Below the pieces are notes generated by a model. The model was not told the DNA's origin. It saw only the letters and a program-made list of their open reading frames with translations, and ran no database searches. DNA of 64,000 nt from Bacteroidales bacterium (GTDB lineage: Bacteria; Bacteroidota; Bacteroidia; Bacteroidales; F082), in NCBI GenBank assembly GCA_024400455.1, contig JAKSMU010000007.1, forward strand, positions 110,778-174,777, read 5' to 3'. This document shows positions 24,358 through 32,466 of this stretch, piece after piece (the first letter of the stretch is position 1; every line of letters begins with the position of its first letter). A program made the position numbers and the translations under genes.

Positions 24358-26880
24358 ATGCGAAGATACCTCTTTATATTAATAGCGTTACTTATGTCTT
24401 GTGCCGCTTTTGCCCAGCAGAAGCCCACGGCTCTGCTTTTTGGCAAGGTTACGGATGAACATAAGGCACCTATTGATTTGGCCAATGTTGCTGTGCCTGG
24501 GTCTTTGTATGGTGTGACAACTGATTCTCGCGGAAATTATGAATTATCGCTGCCATGTGATACGACACTTGAAGTGTATTTCTCTTTTATCGGATTTGAG
24601 CAGAAAATAATGTCAATCCGTTTGAGCAAAGGAGAAAGGCGTAAGGTTGATGTGTCTTTGACTTCAACAGCACAGAATTTGCCTGATGTTGTCATTAGCG
24701 ACCGTGCAGTTGAAGCTTCGAGTCTGACGCGATTGAATGCAAAGCAGGCAACACTTTTGCCGTCGATGGGTGGCGGTGTTGAAAACCTTATCAAGACTTT
24801 GCCTGGTGTAACCTCAAACAACGAAATGAGCTCGCAATATACGGTTCGTGGCGGCAATTTCGACGAAAACCTCATTTATGTCAATGGCATAGAGATTTAC
24901 AGGCCTTTTTTGGTCGGTTCCGGACAGCAGGAAGGCCTTAGTTTCGTCAATTCGAGCATGATTTCAAATATTGAATTTTCGGCTGGCGGTTTCTCGGTGG
25001 AGTATGGCGACAAGATGTCGTCGGTGTTGGATGTCACTTACAAGAAGCCCAGGGAAACTGAAGGTTCGCTGACACTTAGCTTGTTGGGCGCCGAAGCGCA
25101 TGTAGAAGGTGCAACAAATAATGGTAAGTTCAGCTATCTGGCGGGTGCAAGATATAAGAACACGTCTTTGGTTTTGGGCATGATGGACACTAAAGGTTCC
25201 TATCATCCCAATTTCGCTGATGCCCAGACCTTGCTGAACTATAATATCAATTCAAAATGGGAATTGTCGTTCTTGGGCTATTACTCAAAGAACCAATATG
25301 CATTAAGGCCCGAATCCGGTGAAACGGATTTTGGAACCATCAATCAGGCGCTTCGCTTGCACATCGATTTTGAAGGAGAGGAAAGTGATGACTTTACTAC
25401 GGGTTTAGGGGCTTTGACCTTGTTGTACAAACCAAGCAACAACTTGAACCTGAAGTTTATCGCTTCGGCTTATTCGACTTACGAAACTGAAACATACGAC
25501 ATTGTTGGTTGGTATAAATTCGGTGAACGTGATATGTCGCTGGGATCAGAGACATCGGGTGAAGTGCTCGTTTATAACGATGTGGGAAAACATATCAAAC
25601 ATGCCCGCAACGCTTTCTATGCTCAAGTCTATAATCTGGATCACAAAGGCACCTATGCTTTCGGCAACAGCTTGATGAAATGGGGCTTGCGTTTCCAGCA
25701 TCAGGATGTAGACGATGTCGTTGATGAGTGGCAAATGATTGATTCCGCTGATTATGCAATGCCCCATCCGCACGATTCTGTCGGTTTTTATCCCGACGTT
25801 TTGCCCGAACTTTCAGTGAATTCAACCTGCAAGGCGCACAATTTTCTTTCGGTCAACAATTTGGATGGATTTATCCAAAACTCGTGGACGATACCTTGTG
25901 AAAACGATGGCGAAATTGTCGTTACGGGTGGTTTGCGCGCCAATTACTGGGGTTACAATCACAAGGTTTATCTCAGTCCCCGTGCCGGCATAGCCTATCG
26001 GCCAAGTCTGGAGGGGAAGGAGGTAGTATACCGTTTGTCGGGTGGCGTTTATAACCAGACGCCATTCTATCGCGAAATACGCAACCGCGACGGTTCCTTG
26101 TTTGCTGATTCTGAATCACAGCGTTCGTATCAAGTTGTGTTGGGTAACGATTTCAAGTTCCGTGCCTGGAACAGGCCTTTCATCTTGACCACAGAAGCGT
26201 ATTACAAGTATTTTTCTCATGTCATTCCTTACGACATTGATAATGTCCGCATCCGTTATTATGCCGACCAGTCGGCTAAGGCATACGCAGCCGGTCTTGA
26301 TTTGAAAGTCAATGGTGAGTTTGTGAAAGGTATCGATAGTTGGGCAAGTTTGTCTTTGTTGCGAACCCGTGAAGATATCAAAGGCGATTATTATCTGGTT
26401 GATGCTGAAGGAAAGAAGCTTCCGTTCTATAATCATTCTGATGCTTTGGTGGCAGATACGGTTGCTTTGGGTTGGCATGACAGACCGTCAAATCAATTGT
26501 TGACTTTTTCACTTTTCTTCCAAGATTACATTCCGATGGCACCGACATGGCATGTCAATATGACGCTGACTTTCGGAACGGGCCTTCCTGTCAATTCGAA
26601 CAATTCTGATTTCTATTATCCAAACGGCAAGTTTGAACCTTACCGCCGTGTGGACATCGGTTTCAGCAAGCAGCTGATTTATGAGAAGAACAGTTTTGGT
26701 AGTGGCAATCCCTTGAATTATGTCAGCAGCATGAATGTGAGCCTTGAGGTTTTCAATTTGCTTAATATTCCAAACACGATTTCTTACACATGGGTGAAGA
26801 ATGTAGACAATCTTTCATACGGTGTCCCAAGTTATTTGACTCCACGATATGTCAATTTGAAATTGGTGATGGAATTTTAA
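24358..26880 (+). CDS. TonB-dependent outer-membrane receptor with carboxypeptidase-regulatory-like N-terminus
   Basis: 840 residues from ATG 24358. Order: signal peptide (MRRYLFILIALLMSCAAFAQ), a CarboxypepD_reg-like beta domain (LFGKVTDEHKAPIDLANV), a plug domain (NLIKTLPGVTSNNEMSSQYTV, RGGNFDENLIYVNG), then a large beta-barrel ending in an aromatic strand (YVNLKLVMEF). The ligand is not evident: there is no SusD-like gene beside it, so it is not a polysaccharide-utilisation SusC. It stands alone between the rpmB and lysS terminators. I see no exact -7 box upstream. Confidence 0.9.
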   Translation: MRRYLFILIALLMSCAAFAQQKPTALLFGKVTDEHKAPIDLANVAVPGSLYGVTTDSRGNYELSLPCDTTLEVYFSFIGFEQKIMSIRLSKGERRKVDVSLTSTAQNLPDVVISDRAVEASSLTRLNAKQATLLPSMGGGVENLIKTLPGVTSNNEMSSQYTVRGGNFDENLIYVNGIEIYRPFLVGSGQQEGLSFVNSSMISNIEFSAGGFSVEYGDKMSSVLDVTYKKPRETEGSLTLSLLGAEAHVEGATNNGKFSYLAGARYKNTSLVLGMMDTKGSYHPNFADAQTLLNYNINSKWELSFLGYYSKNQYALRPESGETDFGTINQALRLHIDFEGEESDDFTTGLGALTLLYKPSNNLNLKFIASAYSTYETETYDIVGWYKFGERDMSLGSETSGEVLVYNDVGKHIKHARNAFYAQVYNLDHKGTYAFGNSLMKWGLRFQHQDVDDVVDEWQMIDSADYAMPHPHDSVGFYPDVLPELSVNSTCKAHNFLSVNNLDGFIQNSWTIPCENDGEIVVTGGLRANYWGYNHKVYLSPRAGIAYRPSLEGKEVVYRLSGGVYNQTPFYREIRNRDGSLFADSESQRSYQVVLGNDFKFRAWNRPFILTTEAYYKYFSHVIPYDIDNVRIRYYADQSAKAYAAGLDLKVNGEFVKGIDSWASLSLLRTREDIKGDYYLVDAEGKKLPFYNHSDALVADTVALGWHDRPSNQLLTFSLFFQDYIPMAPTWHVNMTLTFGTGLPVNSNNSDFYYPNGKFEPYRRVDIGFSKQLIYEKNSFGSGNPLNYVSSMNVSLEVFNLLNIPNTISYTWVKNVDNLSYGVPSYLTPRYVNLKLVMEF

Positions 26881-26894
26881 TCATGTAACAATAA

Positions 26895-26928
26895 ACAGAA
26901 AAGGCATCCCAAAGGATGCCTTTTCTGT
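26895..26928. terminator. Bidirectional terminator between the TonB receptor and lysS
   Basis: Fifteen-base arms with AAAAGGCATCC/GGATGCCTTTT at the core pair around a short loop, flanked by A and T runs. The two genes converge here. Confidence 0.9.
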
Positions 26929-26949
26929 TTTTATAAAAGTTTGATTGTC

Positions 26950-28662
26950 TTATTTCTGCCAAGCCTCAACATCTTCCAACTGCAATGCCGGAATGTCGAG
27001 TTTGTTTTTCTTGCGGAGGCCATTCAGCTTTTCGCGCAGAGCGGAAGCCTTTTCTTCCTTGACTCCTTCAACGGAAGTGTAGCCATTGCTGACCAAAACT
27101 TCGGCCCATGCTTCGGGAACGCCGATAACCATGAAGTCTTCCTTGGTGGCGACTTTCTTTACTTTTTCAGGGCGCATCATTGGGAACAAAAGCACTTCTT
27201 GAATGGTGGTTTGGCCCGTGAGCAGCATGACGAAACGGTCGATGCCGATGCCCATGCCTGAGGTTGGCGGCATACCATATTCCAAAGCGCGGAGGAAGTC
27301 CTGGTCGATGAACATGGCTTCGTCGTCGCCGCGTTCTGAGAGTTTCATTTGTTCTTCGAAACGGGCGCGTTGGTCGATTGGGTCGTTCAGTTCGGTATAA
27401 GCGTTGGCCAGTTCTTTGCCGTTGACCATCAGCTCGAAACGTTCGGTCAGTTCAGGATTGTTGCGGTGACGCTTGCAAAGTGGCGACATTTCCACTGGAT
27501 AATCAGTGATGAATGTAGGTTGAATGTAAGTGCCTTCGCACTTGGCGCCGAAGATTTCATCAATCAGTTTGCCTTTGCCCATTGATGCATCCACTTCAAT
27601 ATCAAGTTGCTTGCACACATCGCGCAGTTGGGTTTCATCCATGCCTGTAATGTCGATGCCGGTCTTTTCCTTGATGGAATCAATCATGGTGATGCGCTTG
27701 AAAGGAGCCTTGAAACAGATCTCGTTGTCGCCGACCTTGACGGTGTCGGTGCCCAACACTTCTGTCACCACCTTGTTGATCATCTTTTCGGTGAAGTCCA
27801 TCATCCAGAGGTAGTCCTTGTAGGCGACGTAGATTTCCATGCAGGTGAACTCCGGGTTATGGGTGCGGTCCATGCCTTCGTTGCGGAAGTTGCGAGAGAA
27901 TTCGTAGACTCCGGCGAAGCCGCCAACAATCAGGCGCTTCAGATAGAGCTCGTCGGCGATACGCAGATACATCGGGATGTCCAATGCGTTGTGATGAGTG
28001 ATGAATGGACGTGCGGTGGCGCCGCCAGGAATGGCTTGAAGAACAGGAGTCTCAACCTCAAGGCATCCGTTTTCGTTGAAGAAGTTTCGCATCGAGTTGA
28101 TGATGCGGCTGCGGGTGATGAAAATGTCCTTCACCTTGTCATTGACCACGAGGTCAACATAACGCATACGGTAACGCAATTCAGGATCAGAGAAGGCATC
28201 GTATACAACGCCATCCTTTTCCTTGACGATTGGCAGCGGGCGCAGCGATTTGCTCAAAACGGTCAGTTCCTTGACGTGAACGGAGATTTCGCCCATCTGG
28301 GTGCGGAATGCAAAACCTTTCACACCGATGAAGTCGCCGATGTCCAAAAGACGTTTGAAAACCGTGTTGTACATGGTCTTGTCCTCGCCTGGGCAGATTT
28401 CATCGCGCTTGATATACAGCTGGATACGGCCTTTTGCATCTTGCAGTTCGCAGAACGAAGCAGCACCCATGATGCGGCGGCTCATAATGCGGCCGGCAAT
28501 GCTGATTTCCTGAAACTGCTCAAGATTGTTGTCGTCAAACTTTTCAAGGATTTCCGTAGTGCTCACCGTCACAGGATAAGCAGCCTGCGGATAAGGATTG
28601 ATGCCTAACTTATATAATTCGGCTAAAGAATTTCTTCTGATTTGTTCCTGTTCGCTTAACAT
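26950..28662 (-). CDS. lysS: Lysyl-tRNA synthetase, class II
   Basis: 570 residues. An OB-fold anticodon-binding domain ([20 protein letters not shown]) precedes the class II catalytic core with motif 2 [15 protein letters not shown] and motif 3 [15 protein letters not shown]. About 70 extra C-terminal residues follow the usual end, with a helical region ([24 protein letters not shown]); I recall this extension as common in Bacteroidota LysRS. I start at ATG 28662, since the minus-strand -7 box at 28685-28692 excludes the start at 28728. It shares a short divergent promoter region with holB. Confidence 0.97.
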   Translation of the reverse strand: MLSEQEQIRRNSLAELYKLGINPYPQAAYPVTVSTTEILEKFDDNNLEQFQEISIAGRIMSRRIMGAASFCELQDAKGRIQLYIKRDEICPGEDKTMYNTVFKRLLDIGDFIGVKGFAFRTQMGEISVHVKELTVLSKSLRPLPIVKEKDGVVYDAFSDPELRYRMRYVDLVVNDKVKDIFITRSRIINSMRNFFNENGCLEVETPVLQAIPGGATARPFITHHNALDIPMYLRIADELYLKRLIVGGFAGVYEFSRNFRNEGMDRTHNPEFTCMEIYVAYKDYLWMMDFTEKMINKVVTEVLGTDTVKVGDNEICFKAPFKRITMIDSIKEKTGIDITGMDETQLRDVCKQLDIEVDASMGKGKLIDEIFGAKCEGTYIQPTFITDYPVEMSPLCKRHRNNPELTERFELMVNGKELANAYTELNDPIDQRARFEEQMKLSERGDDEAMFIDQDFLRALEYGMPPTSGMGIGIDRFVMLLTGQTTIQEVLLFPMMRPEKVKKVATKEDFMVIGVPEAWAEVLVSNGYTSVEGVKEEKASALREKLNGLRKKNKLDIPALQLEDVEAWQK

Positions 28663-28684
28663 ATCGTTTAGATTGAATTTGGCG

Positions 28685-28692
28685 CAAAGATA
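28685..28692 (-). promoter_or_regulatory. -7 promoter box of lysS (minus strand)
   Basis: Minus-strand TATCTTTG matches TAnnTTTG, 22 bases before the lysS ATG. It is back-to-back with the holB box, 13 bases apart. Confidence 0.7.
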
Positions 28693-28705
28693 TAAATAAA
28701 ATGTG

Positions 28706-28713
28706 TACCTTTG
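28706..28713 (+). promoter_or_regulatory. -7 promoter box of holB
   Basis: TACCTTTG matches TAnnTTTG, 20 bases before ATG 28734. Confidence 0.7.
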
Positions 28714-28733
28714 ACCCGCAAAATTCAAACGAT

Positions 28734-29870
28734 ATGCAATTCAAGGATGTGATTGGGCAAGAAGCCGTCAAACAGAAACTGATTTTGAGCGTTAAGGAGA
28801 ATCGTGTTCCCCATGCACAGTTGTTTTTAGGTCCTGCCGGAAGCGGAAAAATGCCTTTGGCATTGGCCTATGCGCAATACATTTTGTGCCCGAACCGCAC
28901 GGCAACGGATAGTTGTGGCGTTTGCCCTACTTGCCAGAAAATCAGCAAGCTGGTTCATCCCGATTTACATTTTGTCATGCCAACAGCTGTCACGAAAAAG
29001 GTGAAGAAAGACCCTGAATCGGACTTGTTTTCCGAAGAATGGCGCGAATATGTCTTGCAAAACAAAGGCTACATTGATGCTTCATCGTGGTACGGTTTTT
29101 TGGATGTCGAGAACAAGCAAGGTGTCATCAATGTGCGCGATGCGGCCACTCTGCTGCGGAAACTGAGTTTCAAATCGTACGAAGGTGAATACAAGATCGC
29201 CATTATCTGGATGGCCGAAAAGGTGAACGAAGTGGCTGCCAACAAGTTGCTGAAACTGTTGGAGGAACCGCCCGAGAAAACGGTTTTCATCTTGATTGCT
29301 GAAAATCAGGACCAACTTTTGGCCACCATCAAATCAAGGACTGCCTTGGTCAAGATTCCGCAAATCGACTTGAATGATGTAGCCAATGCCTTGATTACGC
29401 GCGAAGGCTGCGATGCAAACATTGCCCGAAACGCTGCTATGGTTGCAGAAGGCAACTGGCTGAATGCTTGCCGTTTCTCCAAAGACCAAGAGGATGAAAA
29501 GTTCTTTTTCACCACTTTCCAGCAATGGATGCGCTTGTGCTTCAAAGCTGCGGTCGGCGAACTCATTGACTTTGTCAACAACATCAAGAGCCTTGGCCGT
29601 GAAAAGCAAAAGGAACTACTGCAATATGGACTGAAAATTGTGCGTAACTCCATGTTATTCAACAATAATCTGGCACAAATCGTGATGCTGCCCGATGATG
29701 AAAAACAGTTTAATTCCAAGTTTGCACCTTTCATCAATCCGGCTAATTTGGCACAGATTGCGGAGCTTTTGGAAGAAAGCATGAGGCAAATCGAACGCAA
29801 CGGCTACGCACCACTCATTTTTCTTGACACGAGTCTGAAAATGGTGAAATTGCTGAAAGTGAAAGCATAA
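28734..29870 (+). CDS. holB: DNA polymerase III clamp-loader subunit delta prime
   Basis: 378 residues. It begins [16 protein letters not shown] and has an AAA+ core with the clamp-loader zinc finger ([16 protein letters not shown]) and sensor region ([32 protein letters not shown]). The P-loop reads GPAGSGKM, with Met where Ser/Thr normally binds Mg-ATP, consistent with delta prime being a non-hydrolysing stator. The start is ATG 28734, downstream of the promoter box; the in-frame ATG at 28701 precedes it. The yicC operon follows. Confidence 0.9.
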   Translation: MQFKDVIGQEAVKQKLILSVKENRVPHAQLFLGPAGSGKMPLALAYAQYILCPNRTATDSCGVCPTCQKISKLVHPDLHFVMPTAVTKKVKKDPESDLFSEEWREYVLQNKGYIDASSWYGFLDVENKQGVINVRDAATLLRKLSFKSYEGEYKIAIIWMAEKVNEVAANKLLKLLEEPPEKTVFILIAENQDQLLATIKSRTALVKIPQIDLNDVANALITREGCDANIARNAAMVAEGNWLNACRFSKDQEDEKFFFTTFQQWMRLCFKAAVGELIDFVNNIKSLGREKQKELLQYGLKIVRNSMLFNNNLAQIVMLPDDEKQFNSKFAPFINPANLAQIAELLEESMRQIERNGYAPLIFLDTSLKMVKLLKVKA

Positions 29871-29876
29871 AATGAC

Positions 29877-29884
29877 TATTTTTG
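29877..29884 (+). promoter_or_regulatory. -7 promoter box of the yicC-gmk-nadD operon
   Basis: TATTTTTG matches TAnnTTTG, 18 bases before ATG 29903. It overlaps the earlier in-frame TTG at 29882, excluding that as start. Confidence 0.65.
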
Positions 29885-29902
29885 CAAATAAAATTTTTTG
29901 AG

Positions 29903-30775
29903 ATGATACGTTCAATGACAGGCTATGGCATAGCCGAAAACATTTACAATACAAAAAAGATAACGGTCGAAATCAAGACCTTGAACAGCAAGCAGTTAGA
30001 TCTTAACGTAAAACTGCCTAATGAGTTGCGTTTTGCCGAATTGGATTTCCGCAACAAGGTTGGCGCCAAGTTGCAGCGCGGTAAAATCGATATGGTAATC
30101 ACGATTACCGACACCAATCTCGACCAAAGCAATCATATCGACGGCGAAGTGGTAGCTTCTTATTTGCGGCAAATCCGTCAGATTTCCGAGCAACTCAATA
30201 TTGCACCATCGGCTGATTTGGCTGCCTTATTGTTCAGAATGCCAGGCGTTTTCAATATTCCTGAGCAAAGCTACGATGAAGATTTCGTTGCCAAAGTAGG
30301 CGAAACCATCGACCAGGCTCTTGACATTGTTGACGGTTTCCGCATCCAGGAAGGCGCGACCTTGAAAAAGGATTTGCTGCATCGCGTGGAACTGATTGTC
30401 GGTTTGCTTGACCAAGTGGAGCCTTACGAAAAATTACGCCACGAAACCATCAAGCAGCGCCTGACCAAAAACCTTTCCGAACTCACTACTGATGGTCAAT
30501 ACGATGAAAATCGCTTTGAGGCCGAATTGATTTATTATCTTGAAAAACTGGATATTACAGAAGAAAAAGTGCGTTTGCGCCAGCATTGCAACTATTTCAA
30601 CGAAAGCAGCGATGAAGACCAAGCCGGCAAAAAATTAGGATTCATCAGTCAGGAAATGGGCCGCGAAATCAACACTTTGGGTTCGAAAGCCAATGAAGTC
30701 AACATCCAGAAAATCGTCGTCAAGATGAAAGATGAATTGGAGAAGATTAAGGAACAAGTGTGTAACATTTTGTAA
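29903..30775 (+). CDS. yicC: YicC/YloC family endoribonuclease
   Basis: 290 residues, starting MIRSMTGYGIAEN as nearly all family members do. The N-terminal YicC_N domain is followed by the DUF1732 C-terminal domain (LDITEEKVRLRQHCNYF, AGKKLGFISQEMGREINTLGSKAN). YicC proteins are endoribonucleases implicated in small-RNA turnover. It is the first gene of a four-gene operon with gmk 11 bases downstream; the yicC-gmk pairing is widespread. Confidence 0.93.
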   Translation: MIRSMTGYGIAENIYNTKKITVEIKTLNSKQLDLNVKLPNELRFAELDFRNKVGAKLQRGKIDMVITITDTNLDQSNHIDGEVVASYLRQIRQISEQLNIAPSADLAALLFRMPGVFNIPEQSYDEDFVAKVGETIDQALDIVDGFRIQEGATLKKDLLHRVELIVGLLDQVEPYEKLRHETIKQRLTKNLSELTTDGQYDENRFEAELIYYLEKLDITEEKVRLRQHCNYFNESSDEDQAGKKLGFISQEMGREINTLGSKANEVNIQKIVVKMKDELEKIKEQVCNIL

Positions 30776-30786
30776 ATCTTAAGACT

Positions 30787-31356
30787 ATGACAGGAAAACT
30801 TCTGATTTTTTCCGCTCCGTCGGGTTCGGGCAAATCCACTTTGGTAAACCATCTTTTGGAAAACATTCCTGAAATGGCTTTTTCCGTTTCGGCCACAACC
30901 CGTGAGCCGCGTGGCGATGAAGTCAATGGCAGAGAATATTATTTCATTAGTTTAGAGGAATTTAAGCGTCGTGTCGACAATGGAGAATTTCTCGAATGGC
31001 AGGAAGTCTATCCAGGCCGTTGCTACGGCACTTTGCTATCCGTGGTGAAAAACATGCAAAACGAAGGCAAGCATGTGGTCTTCGATGTGGATGTGGTTGG
31101 CGGCACAAACATCAAGAAATTCTATGGCGACGAAGCCCTTTCGATATTCATCCAGGCTCCATCCGTCGAAGTCTTGCGTGAGCGTCTGATTGGCCGCGAC
31201 ACCGATTCGATGGAGGAAATCGAAAAACGTATCTCAAAAGCCGCTTGGGAAATGGATTTCGCTCAAGGCAAATTTGATGTGACCATTATCAACGATGACT
31301 TGCAAACAGCTAAGGATGAGATTCTTAAAGTCGTGCAAGAGTTTTTGAACAAATGA
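30787..31356 (+). CDS. gmk: Guanylate kinase
   Basis: 189 residues. It phosphorylates GMP to GDP. P-loop SAPSGSGKSTLV, GMP-binding region SATTREPRGDEVNGREYYF, and VFDVDVVGGTNIKK are all present, with the lid (RLIGRDTDSMEEIEKRI) following. Its last four bases overlap the nadD start (ATGA), giving translational coupling. Confidence 0.97.
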   Translation: MTGKLLIFSAPSGSGKSTLVNHLLENIPEMAFSVSATTREPRGDEVNGREYYFISLEEFKRRVDNGEFLEWQEVYPGRCYGTLLSVVKNMQNEGKHVVFDVDVVGGTNIKKFYGDEALSIFIQAPSVEVLRERLIGRDTDSMEEIEKRISKAAWEMDFAQGKFDVTIINDDLQTAKDEILKVVQEFLNK

Positions 31357-31931
31357 AAAAAGTAGGCATCTATTCTGGCTCGTTCAATCCAATCCATCAC
31401 GGACATGTGATGCTGGCAAACTATTTGGTCGAGTTTTCTGACTTGGATGAACTTTGGTTTGTTGTTTCGCCGCAAAATCCCCTAAAGAAAAAGGAAGACC
31501 TATTGGATGACGACGAGCGCTTGAAAATGTTGCAACTTGCCCTTGGCGATGACTCGCGTTTTCATGTGTGCGACATTGAAATGCATCTTCCAACGCCATC
31601 CTACACCATCAACACCTTGACTGCGCTTTCAGAACAGTATCCTGATTATGAGTTTGTCTTTATCTGTGGCATGGATAGTTTGCAGAATTTTCCAAATTGG
31701 CGTGAATATCAGAAGATTCTGGATAATTACAGTTTATTGGTATTTCCGCGAGCAGGTTACGATGGCGGTGATTTAGTTAACTATCCGTCTGTTATTGTAC
31801 TTCCGACCCCTATCATCGAAATTTCCTCCACCTTCATCCGCGACTGCGTGAAAAATGGTAAAGATGTGAGACATTTCATGCCATTAGAAGCATGGAAATA
31901 CATGATTGATGAAGGGTTTTATAGAGAGTGA
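31353..31931 (+). CDS. nadD: Nicotinate-nucleotide adenylyltransferase
   Basis: 192 residues. It transfers AMP from ATP to nicotinate mononucleotide in NAD synthesis. Nucleotidyltransferase motifs: YSGSFNPIHHGHVMLA and ISSTFIRDCVKNG. It overlaps gmk by four bases, and its TGA stop shares a base with the ATG of the frameshifted yraN copy (TGATG). NadE and a nicotinamidase, which act in the same pathway, occur elsewhere in the window. Confidence 0.96.
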   Translation: MKKVGIYSGSFNPIHHGHVMLANYLVEFSDLDELWFVVSPQNPLKKKEDLLDDDERLKMLQLALGDDSRFHVCDIEMHLPTPSYTINTLTALSEQYPDYEFVFICGMDSLQNFPNWREYQKILDNYSLLVFPRAGYDGGDLVNYPSVIVLPTPIIEISSTFIRDCVKNGKDVRHFMPLEAWKYMIDEGFYRE

Positions 31932-32300
31932 TGGAAGATCCCCACAATATCAAGCTTGGTAAACTTGGCGAAGATTTAGCTACAGATTATCTTGTCAGCA
32001 AAGGTTACACCATTTTTGAAAGGAATTGGCGCAACCATCACAAGGAGATTGATATTATTGCTTTTGACGGAAAAAATGCTTGTCATTGTGGAAGTTAAAA
32101 CCCGACAGACTGATGATTTCGGCACTCCGGACTTGGCTGTCGACCGTCGAAAACAAAGACTATTGATTGCAGCCGCCAATGCCTACATTTTTAGGCATAA
32201 TATTGATTATGAGACTCGTTTTGATATTATCACAGTCGTTGTGAAAGAAGGTCAAGAACCCAATATTGAGCATTTGGAAGATGCGTTTTATCCGATGTAA
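31931..32300 (+). pseudogene. yraN: Second yraN-family copy, broken by a one-base frameshift
   Basis: Reading from ATG 31931 gives a good UPF0102 N-terminus (KLGKLGEDLATDYLVSKGY, KEIDIIAFDGK). It then leaves frame at an A6 run (32071-32076) and stops soon after. Dropping one A restores MLVIVEVKTRQTDDFG and the rest of the family to 32300. The intact reading would match the copy at 17615 throughout. Everything except the extra A looks functional, so this is either a recent mutation, a homopolymer error in the sequence, or slippage during expression. It is coupled to nadD by TGATG overlap. Confidence 0.82.
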
Positions 32301-32342
32301 AGTTTGGACTGGTTGCTCTTGATTAGCTATTCTCAAGAAAAA

Positions 32343-32453
32343 AGAGGGTGACTAAAAAGTCAAAAAACGCTCTGGAGAATCGCGTATTTGACTTTGCTCT
32401 CGTATCCCCCTCCGAATATGAAAAGGGCTGACCATACTTTTTAGTCAGCCCCT
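32343..32453. mobile_element. 111-bp MITE-like element with terminal inverted repeats
   Basis: The left end AGAGGGTGACTAAAAAGT and the reverse complement of the right end AGGGGCTGACTAAAAAGT match at 16 of 18 positions. No coding capacity lies between. The right end also forms a hairpin with an inner GGGCTGAC, which may act as a terminator. I see no clear target-site duplication. It probably derives from an insertion sequence not present in this window. Confidence 0.6.
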
Positions 32454-32466
32454 TTATGTTTTTTCA

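Noticed and set aside
27607..28608. A 333-codon open frame on the plus strand, opposite lysS
   Set aside because: It is fully antisense to a certain gene, has no recognisable motif, and its length is explained by codon bias of lysS.
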